From Actinomortierella ambigua (Eukaryota > Mortierellomycota > Mortierellomycetes > Mortierellales > Mortierellaceae): 16,435 bases of DNA. Positions 1-9,600 of this stretch are shown here, piece after piece. The notes under the pieces were generated by a model. That model was not told the origin of the DNA. It did no database searches and was given only the letters and a program-made list of their open reading frames with translations. The DNA lies in NCBI GenBank assembly GCA_016098155.1, contig JAAAJB010000703.1:1-16435 (forward strand), in the 5' to 3' direction. The position numbers and the translations under genes are program-made. Numbering within the stretch: position 1 is the stretch's first letter; each line of letters begins with the position of its first letter.

Positions 1-2231
1 CCTTGGGCGTGGTGATGTGGGAGATGGCAGCCAACTGTACACAGCCCTACAAGAATCAAGATAATGGGGCGCTGATTGCCTTGCATGTCACAAGTGGTCG
101 TCGTGAGACATTGCCAGAGGACACACCGACCGAGTACCGCGAGTATGCCGAGCATTGCTGGCGCCAGGACCCTGACCAGAGACCTCACGCGAGTGAGGTG
201 ATCTTGGTGCCGGAGGTTGTTCGACAAGATGCAGCTAACGACAGCGATGGCGATGGCTACGATAATACACCCATGTCATTCAGCTTCGACGATGATGATA
301 ATGTCGATACAGCTGCCCGCGTTCACAATAGGCAAGACAACACTTACTCCGATACTCGAGTCAAGGCGGGAAATGGATGTGTCCCACAGACGGAGGACAT
401 TGTTGTACGGCACTTTAGCCAAGCAGCCGAGAGAGGCAACAACGATGCACAGCTCTTTCTCGCCTGGCTCTACAGTCATGGCGGAGGAGGAGTCGACAAG
501 AGTGTGGAAAATTCGTTCTGGTGGTACCACAAGGCGGCACGGTGTGGCAACATTACGGCACAGCTCACCCTCGGAGAGATGTATGAACAAGGTCAAGGCG
601 TGGTTGAGGCCAACGAGGTGGAGGCTGCCGATTGGTACCGCAAAGCGGCTGTGCACGGTGTTGTCAAGGCACAGGTCAAGATGGGTGAGATGTACGAAGA
701 AGGACGAGGCGTACAACAGGGCGACGTCGAAGCCTTCCGATGGTTCCAGATGGCAGCTAAGGATGGACATGTTGACGCGCAAATCAAGGTAGCCACATGG
801 CTCTCGCTTGGTCGGGGCGTGGAACAGAGTGATGCCAAGGCTGCCAAGTGGATTATCAAGGCAGCTGAGCAAGATAGTCCATACGCTCAGCTCAACCTTG
901 GACGGATGTACGAGGAAGGACTATTGGTCGATCAGAGCGACGTCGTGGCAGTCAAGTGGTATACTAAGGCAGCCGAACAGGGGGATGTGCACGCGCAGTT
1001 CATCCTTGGAGTGATGTACGACCATGGACGATGTGTCGATCAGAGCGACATCGAGGCAGTCAGGTGGTATACCAAGGCTGCCGAACAAGGGATGGCGGCG
1101 GCACAGTTCAGCCTTGGAATGAAGTACGATCATGGACAAGGAGTCGATCAGAGCGACGTCGTGGCAGTCAAGTGGTATACTAAGGCAGCCGAACAGGGGG
1201 ATGTGCACGCGCAGTTCATCCTTGGAGTGATGTACGACCAAGGACGATGTGTCGATCAGAGCGACGTCGAGGCAGTCAGGTGGTATACCAAGGCTGCCGA
1301 GCAAGGAGACGCGTGGGTACAGTTCCACCTTGGAATGATGTACCATCATGGACGAGGAGTCGATCAGAATGATGTCGAGGCAGTCAAGTGGTACACCAAG
1401 GCTGCCGAACAAGGGTATGCGACCGCACAGGTCAACCTTGGAGGGATGCACGAAAAGGGTCGAGGTACGGATCAGAGCGGTGTCGAGGCAGTGAAGTGGT
1501 ACACCAAGGCAGCCGAGCTAGATAAGGCAGAGGCACAGCTCAGCCTTGGACTGATGTACGACGAAGGACGAGGGGTCGATCAGAGTGATACCGAGGCATT
1601 CAAGTGGTACATCAAGGCAGCCAGGCAAGGGAGGACTGAAGCACAGCTCAGCATTGGATTAATGTACGACCAAGGACGAGGTGTCGATCAGAGCGATGTC
1701 GAGGCTGTCAAGTGGCTGAGCAAGGCAGCAGAACGTGGGTATGCGCTTGCACAAAATAATCTTGGTTGGAAATATGACCTTGGGAAAGGAGTCGAGCAGA
1801 GCGACAGCATGGCATTCGCTTGGTACAGCAAAAGTGCCAGTCAGGGCAATGAGTTTGCTCAGTTCAATCTTGGATCAATGTTCCAACTTGGCTTAGAGAC
1901 TGAACGGTGCTATGCGAGGGCCCTTGAATTATTCCACAAGGCCGCTGAGAGTGGAGAACCAAGCGCTCACTTTCATGTCGAATGGTTGACTACCATCGAC
2001 AACCTTGAGGGACAGACCTCTGCTGATGATGCAGAGGCAATTGCATTGCACCGTCAAGGGGCCGAGCAAGGATTTGCAGCAGCACAGTATGGTCTTGCAC
2101 GGATGTACGAGAAAGGTCGCGGCATCAAAGTGGATATGAGCGAGGCGATCAGGTGGTACAGGAAGGCTGCAGACCAAGAACATGGAGATGCAAAGGACCG
2201 TATGGAGTTTCTTCAAAAGCACTTGGACTAA
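1..2231 (+). CDS. Kinase-Sel1 repeat protein A (5'-truncated by the window edge)
   Basis: The reading frame enters at base 1 inside a codon and continues to the TAA at 2229-2231, giving 743 residues including the split first codon. It begins in kinase subdomain IX (YALGVVMWEMA in the complete paralogs), followed by the C-lobe with the DPDQRP motif around 172-190. The glycine loop, catalytic lysine, HRD and DFG must lie upstream of the window. An acidic linker (about 230-330) leads into 17 Sel1 units from 396 to 2228. No membrane segment is visible, so the protein is probably cytosolic. Compared with gene C it carries an 18-nt in-frame insertion at about 360-377. The 5' part is closest to gene C, while the last five units match gene B, with a 292-bp identical tract, so the gene looks recombinant. 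Kinase substrate and repeat ligand are unknown. Family assignment is firm; the biological role is not known. Confidence 0.9.
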   Translation, partial: LGVVMWEMAANCTQPYKNQDNGALIALHVTSGRRETLPEDTPTEYREYAEHCWRQDPDQRPHASEVILVPEVVRQDAANDSDGDGYDNTPMSFSFDDDDNVDTAARVHNRQDNTYSDTRVKAGNGCVPQTEDIVVRHFSQAAERGNNDAQLFLAWLYSHGGGGVDKSVENSFWWYHKAARCGNITAQLTLGEMYEQGQGVVEANEVEAADWYRKAAVHGVVKAQVKMGEMYEEGRGVQQGDVEAFRWFQMAAKDGHVDAQIKVATWLSLGRGVEQSDAKAAKWIIKAAEQDSPYAQLNLGRMYEEGLLVDQSDVVAVKWYTKAAEQGDVHAQFILGVMYDHGRCVDQSDIEAVRWYTKAAEQGMAAAQFSLGMKYDHGQGVDQSDVVAVKWYTKAAEQGDVHAQFILGVMYDQGRCVDQSDVEAVRWYTKAAEQGDAWVQFHLGMMYHHGRGVDQNDVEAVKWYTKAAEQGYATAQVNLGGMHEKGRGTDQSGVEAVKWYTKAAELDKAEAQLSLGLMYDEGRGVDQSDTEAFKWYIKAARQGRTEAQLSIGLMYDQGRGVDQSDVEAVKWLSKAAERGYALAQNNLGWKYDLGKGVEQSDSMAFAWYSKSASQGNEFAQFNLGSMFQLGLETERCYARALELFHKAAESGEPSAHFHVEWLTTIDNLEGQTSADDAEAIALHRQGAEQGFAAAQYGLARMYEKGRGIKVDMSEAIRWYRKAADQEHGDAKDRMEFLQKHLD
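396..2228 (+). repeat. Sel1 repeat array of gene A, 17 units
   Basis: Units of 36 codons (108 bp) start at 840, 948, 1056, 1164, 1272, 1380, 1488, 1596, 1704, 1812, 1920, 2037 and 2145; the first four start at 396, 513, 624 and 732. Unit 15 has 39 codons and the last is partial. Unit hallmarks are W4, A8-A9, A16-Q17, L20-G21, M23-Y24 and G27-x-G29. Units 1-4 and 13-17 match the other genes in register. Units 5-12 (840-1703) form a variable core of 8 units. Confidence 0.9.
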
Positions 2232-2407
2232 GGACTCATATTGACATCCCAGTATATCGCTCTGTTTGTCGCAGTAGCTCTGTCAAAGCGAAACAAGCGG
2301 TAATGTTGATTAAATCCAGTAGTCATGTACTTATCATTACTCGTCTTAAACTCTATCAGAACTCATTGAAGAATGGAAGAGATCTTTGGTGGCCATTCTT
2401 TGCAGAA

Positions 2408-2413
2408 AATAAA
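2408..2413 (+). terminator. Candidate poly(A) signal AATAAA for gene A
   Basis: A canonical AATAAA hexamer lies about 177 nt after the stop codon of gene A, a normal 3' UTR distance. Gene C has the same hexamer about 175 nt after its stop. The cleavage site itself cannot be read from sequence. Confidence 0.5.
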
Positions 2414-2422
2414 CACGGGCAC

Positions 2423-2447
2423 GTCGGCAAATTGACGGTAGTCACTC
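2423..2447 (+). repeat. Exact 25-bp spacer element, copy 1
   Basis: These 25 bases are identical to 5916-5940 in the next spacer, although flanking sequence has diverged with substitutions and indels. The core reads AATTGACGGTAG. It lies 192 nt after the stop of gene A and could be a 3' UTR or distal regulatory element. Function is unknown. Confidence 0.6.
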
Positions 2448-3210
2448 AGCTTGTACGCTCGGTAAGGAACAGAGGCACTGTCTACTCTCAACGACAGCCT
2501 GTCCACTCCAAGTACGCAGCGTGCTGGTTCCTGGTCTACGAAGCCTACCATGGGGAACAGCACGAATGATGGCCAGCTAAAGATTGCATGAAGCGTTTTA
2601 TCGGTAGCTGACCATTATTTATAAGTGATCGCGTTGGAAGGGGGATGGTGGCCACGCCGGAGGCGCAGGAACGTGTTTGGAGCTGCGTGTCAACCCCAGC
2701 AACGCCAGAGTCAAAGTACGAGGCTATGGAGACAACGGCTCTTGGTGGTTCGAGCATCGCAAAGGAGGAACAGACTGCGGTTTGCAAAACGCGGATGGAA
2801 GCCAATGAGAACAATGATGGATCCAAAGAGCAAAGAATTAATGTACACGCTGAACACAGACATTCGAGGCGCAAGCACCTTCTTCCCAGAACCAAATCAT
2901 GTAACGGAACTCAAAATGGTCGCCGACGCCCCTGCAGGCATGGCCGATTTCTCTACCCCCACCCCCAACAATCACTAGAGACCAATGACCACACATGGTC
3001 TCTACAAAGGTTATGTCCTGCCCCTCGCGGCTAACACTCACCTTCAAGCACTGACATCCAGGCGCAGAGACTGGAAACATGCTGAAGGCAAGAGTTTGTG
3101 TTACGTACATGCAGACACAAGAATCTCTTTGGGGCGGAAAATTGCCTGTAGAAAAACTTTCGTCCTCACTCAGCCATTACAACACCTCATCTCGCATTAT
3201 AGACAGAAGC

Positions 3211-3251
3211 CATTTCATTCTTTCGCCTCCATTCAATTCTTACACAGATTC
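3211..3251 (+). promoter_or_regulatory. Conserved proximal promoter/5' UTR block of gene B
   Basis: This 41-bp pyrimidine-rich stretch matches 6534-6574 upstream of gene C with only two mismatches, and ends 37 nt before the gene B ATG. It is part of a broader conserved upstream region starting near 3117 (ACAAGAATCTCTTTGG in both genes). A TTATAGA sequence at about 3197 is a possible TATA-like element but is not kept in gene C. The block probably spans the transcription start. Confidence 0.5.
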
Positions 3252-3288
3252 TTCGATTTACCTTTTTCTCGTACCAATCACTCTCGCC

Positions 3289-5643
3289 ATGGTAAGCCCT
3301 ACTCGAAGATATGTCCAGTTGTGGAACCAGCCTTTCGACTAACCCCTGCCCCTGACCCCTCCCCCTTCCTTGGCCTCAAAGCCGTCTTTGCAATCCATGT
3401 TGGTTTTAGGAAACCTTCTCGGCTCAGGGGCCTTCGGATCTGTTCACGAGGCTCGCTGGGGATGCCAACAATGCGCTGCAAAGTCATTCCATATCTCACG
3501 CTCAGATCTCCACGAACATGTCATCCAGAAGGAGATCAAGGTCTTGCAGAAGCTCAAACACCGCAACATCATCCAATTCTACAGGACTCACGAGCAAGAG
3601 GACCGCATCTACCTCATCATGGAGCTGGCCGAGAGGGGCACACTCACAAAAGCCATTAAAGCCAACATATTGGACTGGCCAACCAAGACACGGATCGCTC
3701 ACGAGATTGCTCGTGGGCTTGAATACATCCATCAAGAGTCTGTCCTCCACCGTGACCTCAAGAGTGCCAATGTGCTCCTCACGAAACACATGGAAGCCAA
3801 GTTAGCCGACTTTGGGCTCGCCCAGATGCGGTCCACTTTCAGCAACAGCCAATCGATGTCATCTGCTGGAGGAGGGCTTGCTGGAACACTGAGGTGGCTC
3901 GCACCAGAACTCTTTGAAGTCAAAAAGCCTGTCTACTCGACAAAGTCGGACATCTACGCCTTGGGCATGGTGATGTGGGAGATGGCGGCCAACTGTACAC
4001 AGCCTTACATGGACCAAGACAACGGAGCTCTGATTGCCTTGCATGTCAAAGACGGCCATCGCGAGAAATTACCAGATGACACGCCGACCGACTATTGTGG
4101 CTGGGTTGAGCGCTGTTGGCATCAAGACCCTAATCAACGACCTGAAGCAAGCAAGGTGATCTTGGTACAAGAGGCCCAGGATGCTCAGCAGGACGAGATC
4201 GATGATGGCGACGACCCAATCTCTATTTCACTCACCTTCAGCGATGAAGATATCACGCTCGTCGACAAGCAAGGCAAGTCATCGTTCGCTGAGGGTCACT
4301 CTGAGACCGCTACCGATACCGACAGTCCACGTTTCCCACAGACTGACGACAATGTTGTGCGACACTTCTGTCAAGCAGCCAAGCATGGAAACAACGATGC
4401 ACAGCTGTTTCTCGCCTGGCTTTACAATCACGGCGGAGGAGGAGTCGACAAGAGCGCCGAGAATTCGCTCTGGTGGTACCACAAGGCAGCACGGTGTGGT
4501 AACATCACGGCACAACAAACACTCGGAGAGATGTATGAACAAGGTCAAGGCGTGGTAGAGGCTAGTGAGGTGGAGGCTGCCAATTGGTACCGCAAAGCCG
4601 CTGTGCACGGTGTTGTCAAGGCACAAGTCAAGATGGGCGAGATGTACGAAGAAGGACGAGGCGTACAACAGGACGACGTCGAAGCCTTCCGATGGTTCCA
4701 CATGGCAGCTAAGGATGGACATGTTGACGCGCAGGTCAAGGTAGCTACATGGTTATCGCTTGGTCGAGGCGTCGAACAGAGTGATGCCGAGGCAGTCAAG
4801 TGGCTCACCAAGGCGGCCGAGCTAGGATATCCACGCGCACAGTTCAACCTTGGATGGATATACGACGAAGGACAATGGGTCGATCAGAGCGATATTGAGG
4901 CAGCCAAGTGGTACACCAAGGCGGCCGAGCTAGGATATCCAGCCGCACAGTTCAACCTTGGATGGATGTACGACCATGGCCAAGGAGTCGATCAGAACGA
5001 TGTCGAGGCAGTCAAGTGGTATACCAAGGCAGCCGAGCAGCGGATGGTAGAAGCTCAGTTCAACCTTGGAAATATGTACGACCAAGGACGAGGTGTCGAT
5101 CAGAGCGATGTCGAGGCAGTCAGGTGGCTGAGCAAGGCTGCAGACGATGGGTATGCGATTGCACAAAATAATCTTGGTTGGAAATATGACCTTGGGAAAG
5201 GAGTCGAGCAGAGCGACAGCATGGCATTCGCTTGGTACAGCAAAAGTGCCAGTCAGGGCAATGAGTTTGCTCAGTTCAATCTTGGATCAATGTTCCAACT
5301 TGGCTTAGAGACTGAACGGTGCTATGCGAGGGCCCTTGAATTATTCCACAAGGCCGCTGAGAGTGGAGAACCAAGCGCTCACTTTCATGTCGAATGGTTG
5401 ACTACCATCGACAACCTTGAGGGACAGACCTCTGCTGATGATGCAGAGGCGATTGCATTGCACCGTCAAGGGGCCGAGCAAGGGTTTGCTGCAGCACAAT
5501 ATGGTCTTGCACGGATGTACGAGAAAGGTTGCGGCATCAAAGTGGATATGAGCGAGGCGATCAGGTGGTACAGGAAGGCTGAAGATCAAGGACATGTGGA
5601 TGCAAAGGACCGTATAGAGTTTCTTCAAGAGCACTTAGACTAA
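3289..5643 (+). CDS. Kinase-Sel1 repeat protein B
   Basis: Proposed coding exons are 3289-3291 (the ATG alone) and 3382-5643, for 754 residues. Reading straight through from this ATG meets TAA after 17 codons, so the 90-nt intron is needed unless translation starts at the internal ATG 3397. The N-terminal kinase is TKL-like and looks catalytically complete: glycine loop GSGAFGSV (residues 15-22), lysine K35, helix-C glutamate E52, HRDLKSAN (124-131), DFG (144-146), APE (175-177), regulatory D191 and QRP R254. A serine-rich activation segment follows the DFG. An acidic linker leads to 12 Sel1 units, which in other proteins form alpha solenoids that bind partners. There is no signal peptide or membrane helix, so it is likely a soluble signalling kinase. 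It has the shortest variable core of the three paralogs (3 units). Partner, substrate and pathway are unknown. Confidence 0.9.
3292..3381 (+). other. Intron of gene B directly after the ATG
   Basis: The donor GTAAGC follows the ATG immediately. The CTAAC branch site is at 3339-3343, a C/T-rich stretch follows, and the first AG after the branch is an AAG ending at 3381. Length is 90 nt, phase 0. Removal joins ATG to CCG TCT and restores the frame; retention gives a stop at the TAA overlapping the branch site. Gene C has an intron of identical length and layout. Confidence 0.75.
4348..5640 (+). repeat. Sel1 repeat array of gene B, 12 units
   Basis: Units start at 4348, 4465, 4576, 4684, 4792, 4900, 5008, 5116, 5224, 5332, 5449 and 5557. 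Units 1-4 and 8-12 correspond in register to the fixed ends of A and C. The core is only three units (4792-5115). Core units 5 and 6 share the AELGYP stretch and nearly the same DNA, so one is a recent duplicate of the other. Unit 10 has 39 codons, as in the paralogs. Confidence 0.9.
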
Positions 5644-5915
5644 AGACTCGTTTTGACATCCCAGAATGTTGCTTTGTCTGGCACATACATTGATAGTCTC
5701 AGGAAACTGAAAATCAATATGGTATGGTGTCTCGTCGCAGCCGCTCTTTCAAAACGAAACAATGCAAGAGTCAACATTTACGAAAACTGATACCATACAG
5801 TTGTTGTTTTGTATAATTATATATTTAATAATTGCCCGTCTTAAACTTTTTCAGAACTCGCAGAAGAATGAGAGAGGTCTCGGTGGTCATTCTTTGCCGT
5901 CAAAAACACGGACAT

Positions 5916-5940
5916 GTCGGCAAATTGACGGTAGTCACTC
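5916..5940 (+). repeat. Exact 25-bp spacer element, copy 2
   Basis: Identical to 2423-2447. It lies 273 nt after the stop of gene B. Because the distance to the stop differs between copies (192 versus 273 nt), its own sequence rather than its position seems to be retained. Confidence 0.6.
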
Positions 5941-6533
5941 GGCTAGTAGAATCAGCGAGGAACAGTGGCACTTTCCCCTGTCCGTTCCAAGTACTCAGCG
6001 TGTTGGCTCCCATGAAGTTTACCAAGGGGAATAGCACGAACGGTGGCTAGCCAAAGACCATATGAAGCGGTTAATCAGCAGCTGGGAATAAAGCGACTAC
6101 GGTAGAAGGGGGAGAGTGGTCAGAGTCAGAGATCGAGGCTATTGAGACAACAGTTCCTGGTAGTTTGGGGGGAGCAGGAGGGAGCAGAGTGGGATGGAGG
6201 AAGACGCGGATGTGGAAGGCACTGAGACCAAGGCTGGATTCAAAGAGCAAAGAACCAATGTACACGCCGAACACAGCCACTCGAGGCGCAAGCACCTTGT
6301 TCCTGGAACAGAGTCGTGTAACGGGACCCAACATGGTCACCGACGCCCGGCTAGTCATGGCCTATTTCACTGCAAAAAAAATATTGGAATCTCTGGTGCG
6401 AAGACAGAAAGCAAGACTGGGACAAAATTTCAGGGGTGGGAGCGACAAGAATCTCTTTGGAGCCCAAAGTGCCTATGGAGAAACTTACACCCTCACCCAC
6501 TCATCTTGTTCATCACCCATTAGCAGCAGGAGT

Positions 6534-6574
6534 CATTTCATTCTTTCCCCTCCATTCAATTCGTACACAGATTC
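6534..6574 (+). promoter_or_regulatory. Conserved proximal promoter/5' UTR block of gene C
   Basis: Counterpart of 3211-3251 with two mismatches in 41 bp, ending 26 nt before the gene C ATG. It is pyrimidine-rich, like many fungal sequences around transcription starts. Confidence 0.5.
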
Positions 6575-6600
6575 CTCTTCTTCTACCAGTCACCCTCAAC

Positions 6601-9600
6601 ATGGTAAGCCTTACTCGAACATATGTCCAGCTGTGGGTACCAAACCATCGACTAACCCCCACTCCTGACCTCACCCCTTCGTCGGCGTCAAAGCCGTCTC
6701 TACAATCCATGTTGGTTTTAGGAAACCTTCTCGGCTCAGGAGCCTTCGGATCTGTTCAAGAGGCTCGCTGGGGATGCCAACAATGCGCCGCAAAGTCATT
6801 CCATGTCTCACACTCGGATTTCCACGAGCATGCCATCCAGAAGGAGATCAAGGTCTTGCAGAAGCTCAAACACCGCAACATCATCCAGTTCTACAGGACT
6901 CACAAGCAAGAGGACCGCATCTATCTCATCATGGAGCTGGCCGAGAGGGGCACACTCACAAAGGCCATCAGAGCCAACATATTGGACTGGCCAACAAAGA
7001 CACGGATCGCTCACGAGATAGCTCGTGGGCTTGAGTACATCCATCAAGAAGATGTCCTCCACCGTGACCTCAAGAGTGCCAATGTGCTCCTCACGAAACA
7101 CATGGAAGCCAAGTTGGCCGACTTTGGGCTCGCCCAGATGCGGTCCACTATCAGCAACAGCCAATCGATGTCATCTGCTGGAGGAAGGCTTGCCGGAACA
7201 CTGGGCTGGCTTGCACCAGAGCTCCTTGAGGTGAACAAAGACAAGCCTCCCTATTCCACAAAGTCGGACATCTACGCCTTGGGCGTGGTGATGTGGGAGA
7301 TGGCAGCCAACTGCACACAGCCCTACAAGAATCAAGATAATGGAGCGCTGATTGCCTTGCATGTCACAAGTGGTCGTCGTGAGACATTGCCAGAGGACAC
7401 ACCGACCGAGTACCGCGAGTATGCCGAGCATTGCTGGCACCAGGACCCTGACCAGAGACCCCACGCGAGTGAGGTGATCTTGGTGCCAGAGGCTGTTCGA
7501 CAAGATGTAGCTAACGAGAGCGATGGTGATGGCGACGACAATACCCCCATGTCATTCAGCTTCGACGATAATGATAATGTCGATACTGCTGCGCGCGTTC
7601 ACAATAAGCAAGACAACACCTACTCCGACACTCGATGTGTCCCACAGACGGAGGACATTGTTATACGGCACTTTGGCCAAGCAGCTGAGAGAGGCAACAA
7701 CGATGCACAACTCTTTCTCGCCTGGCTCTACAGTCATGGCGGAGGAGGAGTCGACAAGAGCGTAGAAAATTCGCTCTGGTGGTACCACAAGGCGGCGCGG
7801 TGTGGCAACATTACGGCTCAGCTCATCCTCGGAGAGATGTATGAACAAGGTCAGGGCGTGGTGGAGGCCAGCGTGGTGGAGGCTGCCGATTGGTACCGCA
7901 AAGCGGCTGTGCACGGTGTTGTCAAGGCACAGGTCAAGATGGGAGAGATGTACGAAGAAGGACGAGGCGTGCAACAGGATGACGCCGAAGCCTTCCGATG
8001 GTTCCACATGGCAGCTAAGGATGGACAGGCCGATGCACAAGTCAAGGTAGCTACATGGTGCTCACTTGGTCGAGGCGTCGAACAAAGCGACACCGAGGCT
8101 GCCAAGTGGTTCACCAAGGCAGCCGAGCTAGGATATTCACACGCACAGTTCAACCTTGGAGTGATGTACGTAGAGGGACAAGGGGTCGAGCAGAGCGATG
8201 TCGAGGCAGTCAGGTGGTACACCAAGGCTGCCGAGCAAGGGAATGCGGAAGCACAATACAACCTTGGAAATATGTACAACCAAGGACGAGGGGTCGATCA
8301 GAGTGACATCGAGGCAGTTAAGTGGTATACCAAAGCTGCCGAGCAAGGGAATGCGACCGCACAGTTCAACCTTGGAGTGATGTACAGAGAAGGACGAGGG
8401 GTCGGTCAGAGCGATATCGAGGCATTCAAGTGGTATACCAAGGCAGCCGAGCTAGAGAAGGCAGAGGCACAGCTCAGTCTTGGACTGATGTACGATGAAG
8501 GACGAGGGGTCGATCAGAGTGATACCGAGGCATTCAAGTGGTACATCAAGGCAGCCAGGCAAGGGAGGACTGAAGCACAGCTCAGCCTTGGATTGATGTA
8601 CGACCAAGGACGAGGGGTCGATCAGAGCGATGTCGAGGCAGTCAAGTGGTACACCAAGGCTGCTGAGCAAGGGAATGCGACCGCACAATACAACCTTGGA
8701 GTGATGTATGACCAAGGACAAGGGCTCGATCAGAGTGACGTCGAAGCAGTCAAGTGGTATACCAAAGCTGCCGAGCAAGGAAAAACAACCGCACAGTTCA
8801 ACCTTGGAGTGCTTTACAGAGAAGGACGAGGGGTCGATCAGAGCGATGTTGAGGCATTCAAGTGGTTTACCAAGGTAGCTGAGGAAGGGGTAGCGGACGC
8901 GCAGGCCATCCTTGGATGGATGTACAGATACGGACAAGGGGTCAGTCAGAGCGATGTTGAGGCAGTCAGGTGGTTTACCAAAGCTGCTGAGCAAGGGAAT
9001 GCGACCGCACAGTTCAACCTTGGAAATATGTGCGATCAAGGACGAGGTGTCGATCAGAGCGATGTTGAGGCAGTCAAGTGGTACATCAAGGCTGCCGAGC
9101 AAGGAAGAGCAGATGCACAGAGCAACCTTGGATGGATGTACAGATATGGACAAGGGGTCGGTCAGAGTGATGTCGAGGCAGTCAAATGGTTTACCATGGC
9201 AGCCAAGCAGGAGGTGCCAGAAGCTCAGCTCAACCTTGGAAATATGTACAGCGAAGGGCGAGGGGTCGAGCAGAGTGATATCGAGGCAGTCAAGTGGTAT
9301 ACCAAAGCTGCCGAGCAAGGGAATGCGACCGCGCAGTTCAACCTTGGAGTGATGTACCACCAAGGACAAGGGGTCGATCAGAGTGACACGGAGGCGGTCA
9401 TGTGGTACACCAAGGCGGCCAAGCTGGGATATCCAGACGCACAATGCAACCTTGGATGGATGTACGACCAAGGACGAGGGGTCGATCAGAGCGATGTCGA
9501 GGCTGTCAAGTGGCTGAGCAAGGCAGCAGAACATGGGTATGCGCATGCACAAAATAATCTTGGTTGGAAATATGACCTTGGTAAAGGAGTCAAGCAGAGC

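Larger units (their letters stand above)
2232..3288 (+). other. Spacer between genes A and B
   Basis: No protein gene is supported here. The spacer contains a candidate poly(A) signal, a 25-bp block shared exactly with the next spacer, a longer conserved block near 2820-2932, and the proximal promoter of gene B. Long parts align with the B-C spacer at roughly 75-80 percent by eye, with indels. It is therefore a duplicated spacer. Confidence 0.75.
5644..6600 (+). other. Spacer between genes B and C
   Basis: No protein gene is supported. This is a diverged copy of the A-B spacer and lacks about 65 bp present there near 2650-2715. An AT-rich stretch is at about 5805-5832. A possible AATAAA at 6087-6092 is far (about 440 nt) from the gene B stop, so the real poly(A) site of gene B is unclear. 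The last 150 bp are the proximal promoter of gene C. Confidence 0.7.

Noticed and set aside
3370..3381. TTG at 3370 as the start of gene B
   Set aside because: Non-ATG start inside a predicted intron. ATG 3289 plus splicing, supported by gene C, is a better model.
6436..6600. Extension of gene C upstream of ATG 6601 from a GTG codon
   Set aside because: Non-ATG start. The homologous region of gene B is not open, and the stretch falls in the conserved promoter/5' UTR blocks.
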